64,000 nucleotides of DNA. Source: an uncultured Sulfitobacter sp. (GTDB taxonomy: Bacteria > Pseudomonadota > Alphaproteobacteria > Rhodobacterales > Rhodobacteraceae). The notes beneath the pieces were generated by a model. It was not told the DNA's origin, made no database searches, and saw nothing but the letters and a program-made list of their open reading frames with translations. Location: assembly GCA_947501805.1 (NCBI GenBank), contig CANMXJ010000001.1, positions 310,001-374,000 of the forward strand. The letters are read 5' to 3'. Positions 38,103-46,485 of the stretch are shown piece by piece. Numbering within the stretch: the first letter of the stretch is position 1; each line of letters opens with the position of its first letter. A program made the position numbers and the translations under genes.

Positions 38103-39242
38103 ATGGATTTGCACGCAAACTACCCCGCCCTCGAAGATCTGCGCAGCCGGGCGCAAAAACGTATCCCGAAATTCGTCTGGGAATACCTCGACAGCGGCAC
38201 AGGGGCTGAAGCGACCAAAACGCGCAACCGCACCGAGCTCGACAAAATCGGATTTACCCCGTCCATCCTGCACGGCGAGGTCGAACCGGACCTCTCTACC
38301 AGCTTCCTTGGCCAAGCCTTGCCGCTCCCGTTCGGCATTGCCCCCATCGGCATGTCCGGTTTGATCTGGCCTGGCGCCGAGCCGCATCTCGCGCGTGCCG
38401 CCGCCAACCATAACATCCCTTACTGCATCTCAACCGTCGCCACACAAAGCCCCGAAGACATCTCAACACACTTGGGTAAAAACGCATGGTTCCAACTCTA
38501 CCCGCCCCGAGACCCCGACATTCGCACCGATATGCTCAACCGCGCACGCACCGCTGGCTTCACCACTCTTGTCCTCACCGTTGACGTCCCCGAATCCTCG
38601 CGCCGCGAACGTCAGGTCCGCTCTGGCCTCACCAATCCGCCCACCATCACACCGCGCATCCTTGCGCAAATTATGACCTGCCCGACCTGGGCAATGGAGA
38701 CTGCAAAACGCGGCATGCCCCGCATGCGCGGCATCGACAAATACGTGAGCGTCGCGACCAAAGGCATGTCGCCCACCGCCCACATGGGCTACCTCTTGCG
38801 CACGTCGCCTGATTGGGATTACGTCACATGGCTGCGCGACGCATGGGACGGCCCTTTCATCATCAAAGGCGTGATGCGCCCCGAAGACGCCACCCGACTT
38901 GAGGCCGCGGGTGCCGACGCCATTTGGGTATCAAACCACGCAGGCCGCCAGTTCGACGGTGCGCCTTCCACAATCGAGGTGCTACCCGCCATCCGCGCCG
39001 CGACCAACTTACCGATCCTTTTCGACAGCGGCATTGAATCAGGTCTCGACATTCTGCGCGCCCGCGCTCTAGGTGCCGATTTTATCATGCTAGGCCGCGC
39101 GTTCCACTTCGCGCTGGGGGCGCTTGGCGCGAAAGGCCCCGACCATCTCGTTGATATACTTGCCAAAGACATGATCGCCAACATGGGGCAGCTGGGGGCT
39201 CGAAACCTCACAGATCTGCCACCCCATGTACATCTCGGCTAA
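38103..39242 (+). CDS. FMN-dependent alpha-hydroxy-acid dehydrogenase (lactate dehydrogenase-like)
   Basis: About 379 residues. The FMN-barrel pattern is clear: RIPKFVWEYLDSGTGAEATK, PFGIAPIGMSGLIWPGAE, WFQLYPPRD, TVDVPESSRRERQVRSG, then FIIKGVMRPEDATRLEAAG, the active-site VSNHAGRQFDGAPST (His and Arg) and LFDSGIESGLDILRARALGA. It oxidises an L-2-hydroxy acid such as lactate or glycolate, which the sequence cannot tell apart. I use the ATG at 38103 because family members start near MDLHANYPALEDL; in-frame starts at 38037 and 38055 exist. Confidence 0.92.
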   Translation: MDLHANYPALEDLRSRAQKRIPKFVWEYLDSGTGAEATKTRNRTELDKIGFTPSILHGEVEPDLSTSFLGQALPLPFGIAPIGMSGLIWPGAEPHLARAAANHNIPYCISTVATQSPEDISTHLGKNAWFQLYPPRDPDIRTDMLNRARTAGFTTLVLTVDVPESSRRERQVRSGLTNPPTITPRILAQIMTCPTWAMETAKRGMPRMRGIDKYVSVATKGMSPTAHMGYLLRTSPDWDYVTWLRDAWDGPFIIKGVMRPEDATRLEAAGADAIWVSNHAGRQFDGAPSTIEVLPAIRAATNLPILFDSGIESGLDILRARALGADFIMLGRAFHFALGALGAKGPDHLVDILAKDMIANMGQLGARNLTDLPPHVHLG

Positions 39243-39393
39243 AGCCAATTGACACTGAAATAATCCCACTTCTGTATTCATTGGCATGCTGAAAATGTTA
39301 CCAAAATGTTGCCGGATCAGTGCTTCTGGGTATTGCGCCGCACCGCAGCGGCCTTAAGGTGCGGCCAAATCGCCCACCAAAGGACGCGCGCAC

Positions 39394-42300
39394 ATGCCCG
39401 ATTTCAAGAAAATCCTCATCGCCAACCGCGGTGAAATTGCCATCCGCATCATGCGGGCAGCCAATGAGATGGGCAAAAAAACCGTCGCCGTCTATGCCGA
39501 GGAAGACAAACTCGGCCTGCATCGTTTCAAGGCCGATGAGGCCTACCGCATTGGTGAAGGCCTTGGCCCAGTCGCGGCCTACCTGAGTATCGACGAGATC
39601 ATCCGCGTCGCCAAAGCATCGGGCGCGGATGCGATCCACCCCGGCTATGGTCTGCTCTCGGAAAACCCCGACTTCGTGGACGCTTGCGAAAACAACGGCA
39701 TTACCTTCATCGGGCCACGCGCCGAAACCATGCGTGCCTTGGGCGACAAAGCCTCCGCCCGCCGCGTCGCGGTAGAAGCAGGCGTCCCCGTGATCCCCGC
39801 CACCGAAGTCCTTGGCGATGACATGGACGCCATCCGCGCAGAGGCCAAAAAGGTTGGCTATCCTTTCATGCTCAAAGCCTCATGGGGCGGCGGCGGACGC
39901 GGCATGCGCCCGATCTATGAAGAATCCGAGCTTGAGGAAAAAGTCCTCGAAGGCCGCCGCGAGGCCGAAGCCGCCTTTGGCAACGGCGAAGGCTACCTTG
40001 AGAAAATGATCCTCAAGGCCCGCCACGTCGAAGTCCAAATCCTTGGCGACAAACACGGCGAAATCTACCACCTGTTCGAACGCGACTGCTCCGTCCAGCG
40101 CCGCAACCAAAAAGTCGTTGAACGCGCTCCGGCACCGTATCTAAGCGACGAACAACGCGCCGAAATCTGCGCCTTGGGCCGAAAAATCTGCGCCCATGTC
40201 GGCTATGAATGCGCCGGCACCGTCGAATTCCTGATGGATATGGCCGACGACAAATTCTACTTCATCGAAGTAAATCCCCGCGTCCAAGTCGAACACACAG
40301 TAACCGAAGAAGTCACCGGCATCGACATTGTCCAAGCCCAAATCCTGATCGCCGAAGGCAAAACCATCGCCGAGGCCACCGGCAAAGCCTCCCAAAACGA
40401 CATCCACCTCACCGGCCACGCCCTGCAAACCCGCATCACAACCGAAGACCCGCTCAACAACTTCATCCCCGACTATGGCCGCATCACCGCCTTCCGCGAG
40501 GCTACGGGCATGGGCATCCGCCTTGACGGTGGCACCGCCTATTCCGGCGGCGTGATCACGCGTTATTACGACTCGCTCCTGATGAAAGTCACCGCCAAGG
40601 CGCAAACCCCCGAAGCCGCCATCGCCCGCATGGACCGCGCCCTGCGCGAATTCCGCATCCGGGGTGTCGCCACCAACATCGCCTTTGTTGAAAACCTGCT
40701 GAAACACCCGACCTTCCTCGACAACACCTACCACACCAAATTCATTGACGAGACACCGGACCTGTTCAGCTTCAAGAAACGCCGCGACCGCGCCACCAAG
40801 GTGCTGGTCTATATCGCGGATATCACCGTGAACGGGCACCCCGAGACCAAAGGACACCCGCGCCTGCCCAGTTCCGTGCGCGCGCCCAAACCACCTGCCA
40901 ACCGTGCAGAGCCGATGATGGGCACCCGCAACCTGTTGGAGCAAAAAGGCCCACAGGCCGTGGCCGACTGGATGGGCCAACAACGCCAGCTGCTCATTAC
41001 CGACACCACCATGCGCGACGGGCATCAATCCCTGCTCGCCACCCGGATGCGCAGCCACGACATGATCAAGGTGGCCCCCGCCTATGCCGCGAACCTGCCG
41101 CAGCTTTTCTCCGTTGAATGCTGGGGCGGTGCCACCTTTGATGTGGCCTATCGCTTCCTGCAGGAATGCCCGTGGCAACGCCTGCGCGACCTGCGCGAAC
41201 GGATGCCGAACGTCATGACGCAAATGCTTTTGCGCGCGTCAAACGGCGTAGGCTACACCAACTACCCGGACAATGTGGTGCAATTCTTTGTGCGGCAGGC
41301 GGCGGAATCAGGCGTTGATGTCTTCCGCGTTTTCGACAGCCTGAACTGGGTCGAAAACATGCGCGTTGCAATGGACGCGGTGATCGACGCAAATAAGGTC
41401 TGCGAAGGCACAATTTGCTACACGGGCGATATCTTTGACCCGGACCGCGCCAAATACGATCTGAAATACTACGTCGCTATGGGCAAGGAGTTGCGCAATG
41501 CAGGTGCGCACGTCCTCGGCCTCAAAGACATGGCCGGATTGCTCAAACCCGCTCAGGCCCGCGTCCTCGTCAAAGCCCTGAAATCCGAAGTCGGCCTGCC
41601 CATCCACTTCCACACCCATGACACCGCTGGCATCGCCTGCGCCACCATCCTCGCGGCTTCTGAGGCTGGCGTCGACGCCGTCGATTGCGCCATGGACGCC
41701 TTCAGCGGCAACACCTCCCAAGCCACCCTCGGCTCCGTTGTCTCGGCCCTAAAACACACCGACCGCGACACCGGCCTCGACATGACCGCCATCCGCGAAA
41801 TTTCGGATTACTGGGAAGATGTGCGCCAGCAATACGGTGCCTTTGAAACCGGCATGCAGGCTCCCTCCTCCGAGGTCTACCTGCACGAAATGCCCGGTGG
41901 CCAGTTCACCAACCTCAAGGCGCAAGCCGCATCGCTTGGCCTCGACGACCGCTGGCCCGAAGTCGCGCGCACCTACGCCGACGTCAATCAGATGTTCGGC
42001 GATATCGTCAAAGTCACCCCAAGCTCCAAAGTCGTTGGCGACATGGCCCTGATGATGGTTTCCCAAGGCCTGACCCGTGCGCAGGTTGAAGACCCCGACA
42101 CCGACGTCGCCTTCCCCGATAGCGTGATTGACATGATGCGCGGCAACCTTGGCCAACCGCCCGGCGGTTTCCCCGATACAATCGTTGCCAAGGCTCTCAA
42201 AGGCGAGAAGCCAAACCTTGAACGCCCCGGTGCGCACCTTGATCCTGTCGATCTTGAGGCCACCCGCGCCGACCTGTCCAAACAACTCGAAGGCAAGGAA

Positions 42301-42834
42301 ATCGACAACGAAGACCTCGCCGGATATTTGATGTACCCCAAAGTCTTCCTCGATTATATGGGCCGCCACCGTCAATACGGTCCTGTACGGACACTGCCAA
42401 CGCAGACGTTCTTTTACGGTATGGAACCTTCAGAGGAAATCAGCGCTGAAATAGATCCCGGCAAGACCTTGGAGATTCGCCTGCAAGCGGTGGGTGAAAC
42501 CAATGAGGATGGCGAGGTAAAAGTCTTCTTCGAACTTAACGGCCAACCCCGCGTGATCCGCGTCCCGAACCGCTTGGTTAAGGCCACCACCATCCAACGC
42601 CCCAAAGCCGACCCCGCAAACGAGAACCACATCGGTGCCCCCATGCCCGGTGTTGTGGCCTCGGTTGGCGCGGTTGTTGGCCAAAAAGTCCATGCAGGTG
42701 ATCTGCTGCTGACCATCGAAGCAATGAAGATGGAAACCGGCATCCACGCCGAACGCGACGCGGTGGTGAAAGCAGTGCACGTGACGGCTGCCGGGCAGAT
42801 CGACGCAAAAGATCTGCTGGTGGAACTAGAGTGA
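39394..42834 (+). CDS. pyc: Pyruvate carboxylase
   Basis: 1146 residues, the single-chain form. Biotin carboxylase domain (about 1-450): KILIANRGEIAIRIMRAA, ATP-grasp SWGGGGRGMRPIY, EVNPRVQVEHTVTEEVTG. Carboxyltransferase domain (about 530-800): LLITDTTMRDGHQSLLATRM, MAGLLKPAQARVLVKAL, HFHTHDTAGIA. Then the PYC/OADA region, and a C-terminal biotin carrier domain with EAMKMETG (biotinyl Lys1112). It makes oxaloacetate from pyruvate to refill the TCA cycle. Its upstream gap (39243-39393) has a tandem AAATGTT word (39289-39308) of unknown meaning. Confidence 0.98.
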   Translation: MPDFKKILIANRGEIAIRIMRAANEMGKKTVAVYAEEDKLGLHRFKADEAYRIGEGLGPVAAYLSIDEIIRVAKASGADAIHPGYGLLSENPDFVDACENNGITFIGPRAETMRALGDKASARRVAVEAGVPVIPATEVLGDDMDAIRAEAKKVGYPFMLKASWGGGGRGMRPIYEESELEEKVLEGRREAEAAFGNGEGYLEKMILKARHVEVQILGDKHGEIYHLFERDCSVQRRNQKVVERAPAPYLSDEQRAEICALGRKICAHVGYECAGTVEFLMDMADDKFYFIEVNPRVQVEHTVTEEVTGIDIVQAQILIAEGKTIAEATGKASQNDIHLTGHALQTRITTEDPLNNFIPDYGRITAFREATGMGIRLDGGTAYSGGVITRYYDSLLMKVTAKAQTPEAAIARMDRALREFRIRGVATNIAFVENLLKHPTFLDNTYHTKFIDETPDLFSFKKRRDRATKVLVYIADITVNGHPETKGHPRLPSSVRAPKPPANRAEPMMGTRNLLEQKGPQAVADWMGQQRQLLITDTTMRDGHQSLLATRMRSHDMIKVAPAYAANLPQLFSVECWGGATFDVAYRFLQECPWQRLRDLRERMPNVMTQMLLRASNGVGYTNYPDNVVQFFVRQAAESGVDVFRVFDSLNWVENMRVAMDAVIDANKVCEGTICYTGDIFDPDRAKYDLKYYVAMGKELRNAGAHVLGLKDMAGLLKPAQARVLVKALKSEVGLPIHFHTHDTAGIACATILAASEAGVDAVDCAMDAFSGNTSQATLGSVVSALKHTDRDTGLDMTAIREISDYWEDVRQQYGAFETGMQAPSSEVYLHEMPGGQFTNLKAQAASLGLDDRWPEVARTYADVNQMFGDIVKVTPSSKVVGDMALMMVSQGLTRAQVEDPDTDVAFPDSVIDMMRGNLGQPPGGFPDTIVAKALKGEKPNLERPGAHLDPVDLEATRADLSKQLEGKEIDNEDLAGYLMYPKVFLDYMGRHRQYGPVRTLPTQTFFYGMEPSEEISAEIDPGKTLEIRLQAVGETNEDGEVKVFFELNGQPRVIRVPNRLVKATTIQRPKADPANENHIGAPMPGVVASVGAVVGQKVHAGDLLLTIEAMKMETGIHAERDAVVKAVHVTAAGQIDAKDLLVELE

Positions 42835-42877
42835 TTTTGGCAGCGCATGACGTCTTTGCATATCGCGCCAACCGTAG

Positions 42878-42909
42878 AAAAAAGACCCGCCGGTTTCACA
42901 ACCGACGGG
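42878..42909 (-). terminator. Rho-independent terminator on the minus strand
   Basis: On the minus strand CCCGTCGGTT pairs with AACCGGCGGG around a GTGA loop (GNRA type), followed by TCTTTTTT. The stem is complete only as minus-strand RNA (U-G pair); on the plus strand the same position is a C-A mismatch and no T tract follows. No minus-strand gene ends here, so it implies an unannotated RNA. Confidence 0.75.
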
Positions 42910-43160
42910 CCGATAGTACTGAAATTGCCCATTGCTGGGCGACTTCATTTCGCACAACAATGTGTAGCTGCAATGGCAAACCTAAGGTTTGTTCGCGACT
43001 TATCTCACAAGGTCCGCCTTGAAACGGCACACGCAACACACCGTCGTTTTTTGCAAGAATTGCCAGCACACAAGCAGCTAGTTCACGCCTTTAGCCGCGC
43101 TGTATCGCGCTCAATCATGCGGTAATTTATGCGAGTGTTACTGAACCTGAAAAGGGTATT
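42878..43160 (-). ncRNA. Candidate minus-strand small RNA in the pyc-VOC gap
   Basis: The 384-bp gap 42835-43218 has no convincing gene. On the minus strand it contains, ahead of the terminator at 42878-42909, GCCCA-GCAA-TGGGC (42927-42940, another GNRA loop) and CAAACCT-A-AGGTTTG (42977-42991). A TATAAC hexamer (43174-43169) could be its -10, giving an RNA of up to about 280 nt; the real 5' end is unknown. It is not recognisable as 6S, SRP, tmRNA or RNase P RNA. The plus-strand side of the same gap has TATACA near 43170, a possible promoter of the VOC gene. Confidence 0.45.
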
Positions 43161-43218
43161 AACCTACCGTTATACAATTAACGCAGAGTAATACCGACCT
43201 TCGAAAGGATCCCGCAGT

Positions 43219-43635
43219 ATGATTGCCTATGTCACAGTTGGTGCGGATGACATCGCTCGCGCGAACCGGTTCTATTCGGCGTTTTTGCCTGCCCTTGATT
43301 ACGATCTGAGCGAGGGTCCGGAGGGATTAAGCTATGCGCTGCCCGTGAAACCGGGCCAATCTCCCGTTCCGCCGGATTTCTACGTCAAACCAACCTTCGA
43401 CGGCCGTCCGGCAACAGCTGGAAACGGCACCATGATTGCATTCGAGGCACGCGATCAAAGCCAAGTTCGTGACCTGCATGCCGCAGCACTTGCCGCAGGC
43501 GGCTTTGACGAAGGCCAGCCAGGATTTCGCGCATCATATGGATCCCGTTTTTATGTCGGATACCTTCGCGACCCTCAAGGCAACAAAATCGCACTGTTTT
43601 CCAGCAACCCGAACGATCCGGACCGCGACGGATGA
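43219..43635 (+). CDS. VOC/glyoxalase-superfamily protein
   Basis: 138 residues of the vicinal-oxygen-chelate fold: starts MIAYVTVGADDIARANRFYS, then PPDFYVKPTFDGRPATAGNG, IAFEARDQSQVRDLHAAALA, and ends YVGYLRDPQGNKIALFS. The last segment is the family's final strand. The usual His/Glu metal ligands are not evident (no H in the first strand), so it may not be a metal enzyme. GAAAGGATCC precedes the start. Confidence 0.88.
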   Translation: MIAYVTVGADDIARANRFYSAFLPALDYDLSEGPEGLSYALPVKPGQSPVPPDFYVKPTFDGRPATAGNGTMIAFEARDQSQVRDLHAAALAAGGFDEGQPGFRASYGSRFYVGYLRDPQGNKIALFSSNPNDPDRDG

Positions 43636-43915
43636 CCCAACTGATGCTTTCGACAATAAGGCCCCCGCTCACCACCCGACCGGCCCGAAAATCATTGCCA
43701 ATCAAGGGGCCACCCGCATCAGGCTTTTCTGCAACCAGAGACTTCATTGCCGACGACGCACGCGCTGAGCTCTACCGCATCATGGTCGTGTTCCACGACA
43801 TTTCTAAGAATCACTGGAGTTTGATCAAACCAAAGTAGGCCGCTCCAACCTGTCGCATTGCCCTGACACGCTGTTCCGCTATCTTTGACCGAATAGCTAC
43901 GGATCACAAAAAACC

Positions 43916-44404
43916 ATGCCCTACGAATGGAAAACCGCCCCCGATGCGACCTGCCAAGAAATGCGGCTTTGGCCGCATCAGTCCCTGCCAGCACGCGGGT
44001 TTGCCGCTTTCATCCTCGCCACTTTCACAATGATCCTCATTCCGACATTTGCCGTTCTGGGCACCATGCTGCTTTGGGGGTTACTGCCCTTTGTCCTGAT
44101 GGCCGTGGCGGGCATGTATCTGGCCCTGCAATCCAACTACAAATCCCGCCAGATCGAAGAAATCTTTACCATCGACGCCGAGAACGCACGCCTGATCCAT
44201 ACGACCCCCAAAGGCGAGGTCAAGGAATGGCACTGCAACCGCTATTGGACCAAAGTGACGAAGTACGAATCCGACGGTCCGATTCCGCAATACGTCACCC
44301 TTCGGGGAGAAGGCCGCGAGGTCGAGATCGGATCGTTCCTAAGCGAAGATGAACGGGTCGCATTATACGAGGACTTGCAACGCAATCTGCGCCGCGAAGT
44401 CTAA
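43916..44404 (+). CDS. DUF2244 membrane protein
   Basis: 162 residues with two adjacent membrane helices (FAAFILATFTMILIPTFAVL and GLLPFVLMAVAGMYLAL) and a C-terminal soluble part (EEIFTIDAENARLIHTTPKG, EVEIGSFLSEDERVALYEDL). This matches DUF2244, an inner-membrane family of unknown function found in alphaproteobacteria. The 280 bp before it (43636-43915) holds no gene I can support. Confidence 0.85.
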   Translation: MPYEWKTAPDATCQEMRLWPHQSLPARGFAAFILATFTMILIPTFAVLGTMLLWGLLPFVLMAVAGMYLALQSNYKSRQIEEIFTIDAENARLIHTTPKGEVKEWHCNRYWTKVTKYESDGPIPQYVTLRGEGREVEIGSFLSEDERVALYEDLQRNLRREV

Positions 44405-44568
44405 ACCCTAGTCCGCAGGCCGCGTGTAAACCCGGTGTACATAGTATGACAATTTACAGATTCGTAATCCGGCTACATTTCCGTGAGCCCAAACACCCAA
44501 ACATCATTGGAAACTCATCTTAGAACCCGTCAACGCAATGGTGAAGAACGCCTGCCATTCGGGCCATT

Positions 44569-45033
44569 TCACCCTTGGCTTAACCGGTTTTTCACCAATG
44601 GTCCCACTTTGCCAAAATCCATTTGGCCGGTGTACTGCGCCTTGAGCGACCCGATCACCTTGCCCATGTCGCGGATACCCTCAGCCCCGATCTCGGAAAT
44701 GGCGGCCTCAACAGCCTTGGCCGTCTCATCCTCGCTCAACTGGCGCGGCAGATATTCCTCGATGATTTTGATCTCGGACAGTTCGCGCTCCGCCAGATCA
44801 AGTCGACCGCCCTCTTCATAGGCGCGGGCAGACTCCATCCGCTGTTTGGACATTTTCCCAAGGATCGCAAGCACTTCCCCTTCTGGCACTCCTTCATCAT
44901 TGCCCTTGGCACGGGCGTCGATGTCTTTGTCCTTGATCGCTGCATTGATCAGCCGCAGGGTGGAAAGACGCGCCGCGTCCTTGTCCTTCATCGCTGTTTT
45001 CAAAGCATCTGTGATACGCGTGCGCAGAACCAT
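44569..45033 (-). CDS. GatB/YqeY domain protein
   Basis: 154 residues: LRTRITDALKTAMKDKDAAR, STLRLINAAIKDKDIDAR, EYLPRQLSEDETAKAVEAAI and IRDMGKVIGSLKAQY are the YqeY pattern (related to the tail of GatB, which binds tRNA). Free-standing YqeY has no firmly known function. It is divergent from carA, a common neighbour in Rhodobacteraceae; the 198-bp gap should hold both promoters. Confidence 0.95.
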   Translation of the reverse strand: MVLRTRITDALKTAMKDKDAARLSTLRLINAAIKDKDIDARAKGNDEGVPEGEVLAILGKMSKQRMESARAYEEGGRLDLAERELSEIKIIEEYLPRQLSEDETAKAVEAAISEIGAEGIRDMGKVIGSLKAQYTGQMDFGKVGPLVKNRLSQG

Positions 45034-45231
45034 TCTGTTTGCCGTCCCGTTCTAAGAATATCCAAGGCGGTCAACATAGCCAAACCTCCATCAACAGGCA
45101 ATGGGCCATTCCTTTAGGTTAACCGACTGTTTTCATTCGATATCTCATTTCAGATGCACCCTTGACCCGCCGCATCAGCCCAAGTAGTTACTGCATCGTT
45201 TACCCCTTTACATCAGCCCGGAGACTGCCCC

Positions 45232-46401
45232 ATGTCCGCGCCCACAGCCCCCCGTCCAACCGCCTGCCTTGTGCTTGCAGATGGTTCCATTTTTTACGGC
45301 ATGGGCTTTGGTGCCACGGGCCAGACGGTTGCCGAACTCTGCTTCAACACCGCGATGACCGGTTATCAGGAAATCATGACGGACCCGTCGTATGCGGGGC
45401 AAATCGTAACGTTCACCTTCCCCCATATCGGCAACACCGGCACCAACCCCGAGGACGACGAAACCGGTGATCCGGTGGCGCGCGGCATGGTCGTGAAATG
45501 GATGCCAACGGACCCGTCGAACTGGCGCAACGTCCAGCCGATTTCGGAGTGGTTGGCCGCACGCGGACGCATTGCCATCGGCGGTATCGACACGCGTCGA
45601 TTGACCCGCGCCATCCGCCAACAAGGTGCACCGCACGTGGCCCTCGCTTATAATCCGGAAGGCAACTTTGACATCGAAGCACTGGTCAAAGCTGCGCGTG
45701 ACTTTGCCGGTCTGGAAGGCATGGATCTGGCGAAGGAAGTCACCTGCGCACAATCTTACCGCTGGGATGAAATGCGGTGGGCATGGCCGGATGGATACCC
45801 GCAACAGACTGATCCAAAACACAAAGTTGTGGCCATCGACTATGGTGCCAAGCGCAACATCTTGCGGTGTCTCGCCTCTGCCGGTTGCGAGGTAACAGTT
45901 TTGCCTGCCACGGCGACATACAACGACATCATGGCCCATAATCCGGATGGTGTTTTCCTATCCAATGGCCCGGGTGATCCGGCCGCGACCGGTGCGTACG
46001 CGGTCCCGATGATCCGTGATGTACTGGACAAAACCGACCTGCCCGTCTTTGGCATTTGCCTTGGTCACCAGATGCTTGCCCTTGCCCTTGGTGGTAAGAC
46101 GATCAAAATGAGCCACGGCCACCACGGTGCCAACCACCCCGTGAAAGACAATGACACCGGCAAGGTCGAGATTACATCAATGAACCACGGCTTTGCCGTT
46201 GACGCGCAAACCCTGCCCAAAGGCGTTGTTGAAACACATGTTTCGCTCTTTGACGGATCAAACTGCGGTATCCGTATCGAGGGACGCCCCGTCTGGTCGG
46301 TACAACACCATCCCGAAGCGTCCCCCGGCCCCCAAGACAGCTACTATCTGTTTGAACGTTTTGCCGCCGCGATGGCCAAACGCGAAACGACAACGGTCTG
46401 A
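45232..46401 (+). CDS. carA: Carbamoyl-phosphate synthase small subunit
   Basis: 389 residues. The N-terminal CPSase domain (CLVLADGSIFYGMGFGATG, FNTAMTGYQEIMTDPSYAGQ) is followed by a class I glutamine amidotransferase with the nucleophile in FGICLGHQMLALALGG and the His/Glu pair in VQHHPEASPGP. It supplies ammonia to CarB for arginine and pyrimidine synthesis. carB is not in this window. No leader peptide or operator was recognised in 45034-45231. Confidence 0.98.
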   Translation: MSAPTAPRPTACLVLADGSIFYGMGFGATGQTVAELCFNTAMTGYQEIMTDPSYAGQIVTFTFPHIGNTGTNPEDDETGDPVARGMVVKWMPTDPSNWRNVQPISEWLAARGRIAIGGIDTRRLTRAIRQQGAPHVALAYNPEGNFDIEALVKAARDFAGLEGMDLAKEVTCAQSYRWDEMRWAWPDGYPQQTDPKHKVVAIDYGAKRNILRCLASAGCEVTVLPATATYNDIMAHNPDGVFLSNGPGDPAATGAYAVPMIRDVLDKTDLPVFGICLGHQMLALALGGKTIKMSHGHHGANHPVKDNDTGKVEITSMNHGFAVDAQTLPKGVVETHVSLFDGSNCGIRIEGRPVWSVQHHPEASPGPQDSYYLFERFAAAMAKRETTTV

Positions 46402-46411
46402 CAGCGCGACC

Positions 46412-46437
46412 TTAATCTCTTGTTAACAAACCGTTAA
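46412..46437 (+). promoter_or_regulatory. Three phased CtrA half-sites (TTAA-N7-TTAA-N7-TTAA)
   Basis: TTAATCTCTTG TTAACAAACCG TTAA gives two overlapping perfect TTAA-N7-TTAA boxes, the CtrA recognition pattern in alphaproteobacteria. A near-match TTAA-N8-TTAA lies at 46459-46474. All are 10-75 bp before the glycosyltransferase start at 46486 and after the carA stop. Confidence 0.6.
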
Positions 46438-46485
46438 CCACCTTATGCGACATTCGCCTTAACACTTTGTTTAAGGCCCGTTCGC

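Noticed and set aside
39289..39308. Tandem AAATGTT words before pyc
   Set aside because: Two short copies only; no known operator of this form, and it may be chance.
42847..43125. 92-codon plus-strand reading frame after pyc
   Set aside because: Third-position GC is only about half, with rare codons (AGA, AGG, ATA, CTA), no ribosome-binding site, and it covers the minus-strand terminator hairpin.
43632..43838. 68-codon frame overlapping the VOC gene stop as ATGA
   Set aside because: The overlap is tempting, but the sequence is low in structure (many P, T, R), matches nothing I know, and stops in a plain gap; not enough to call a gene.
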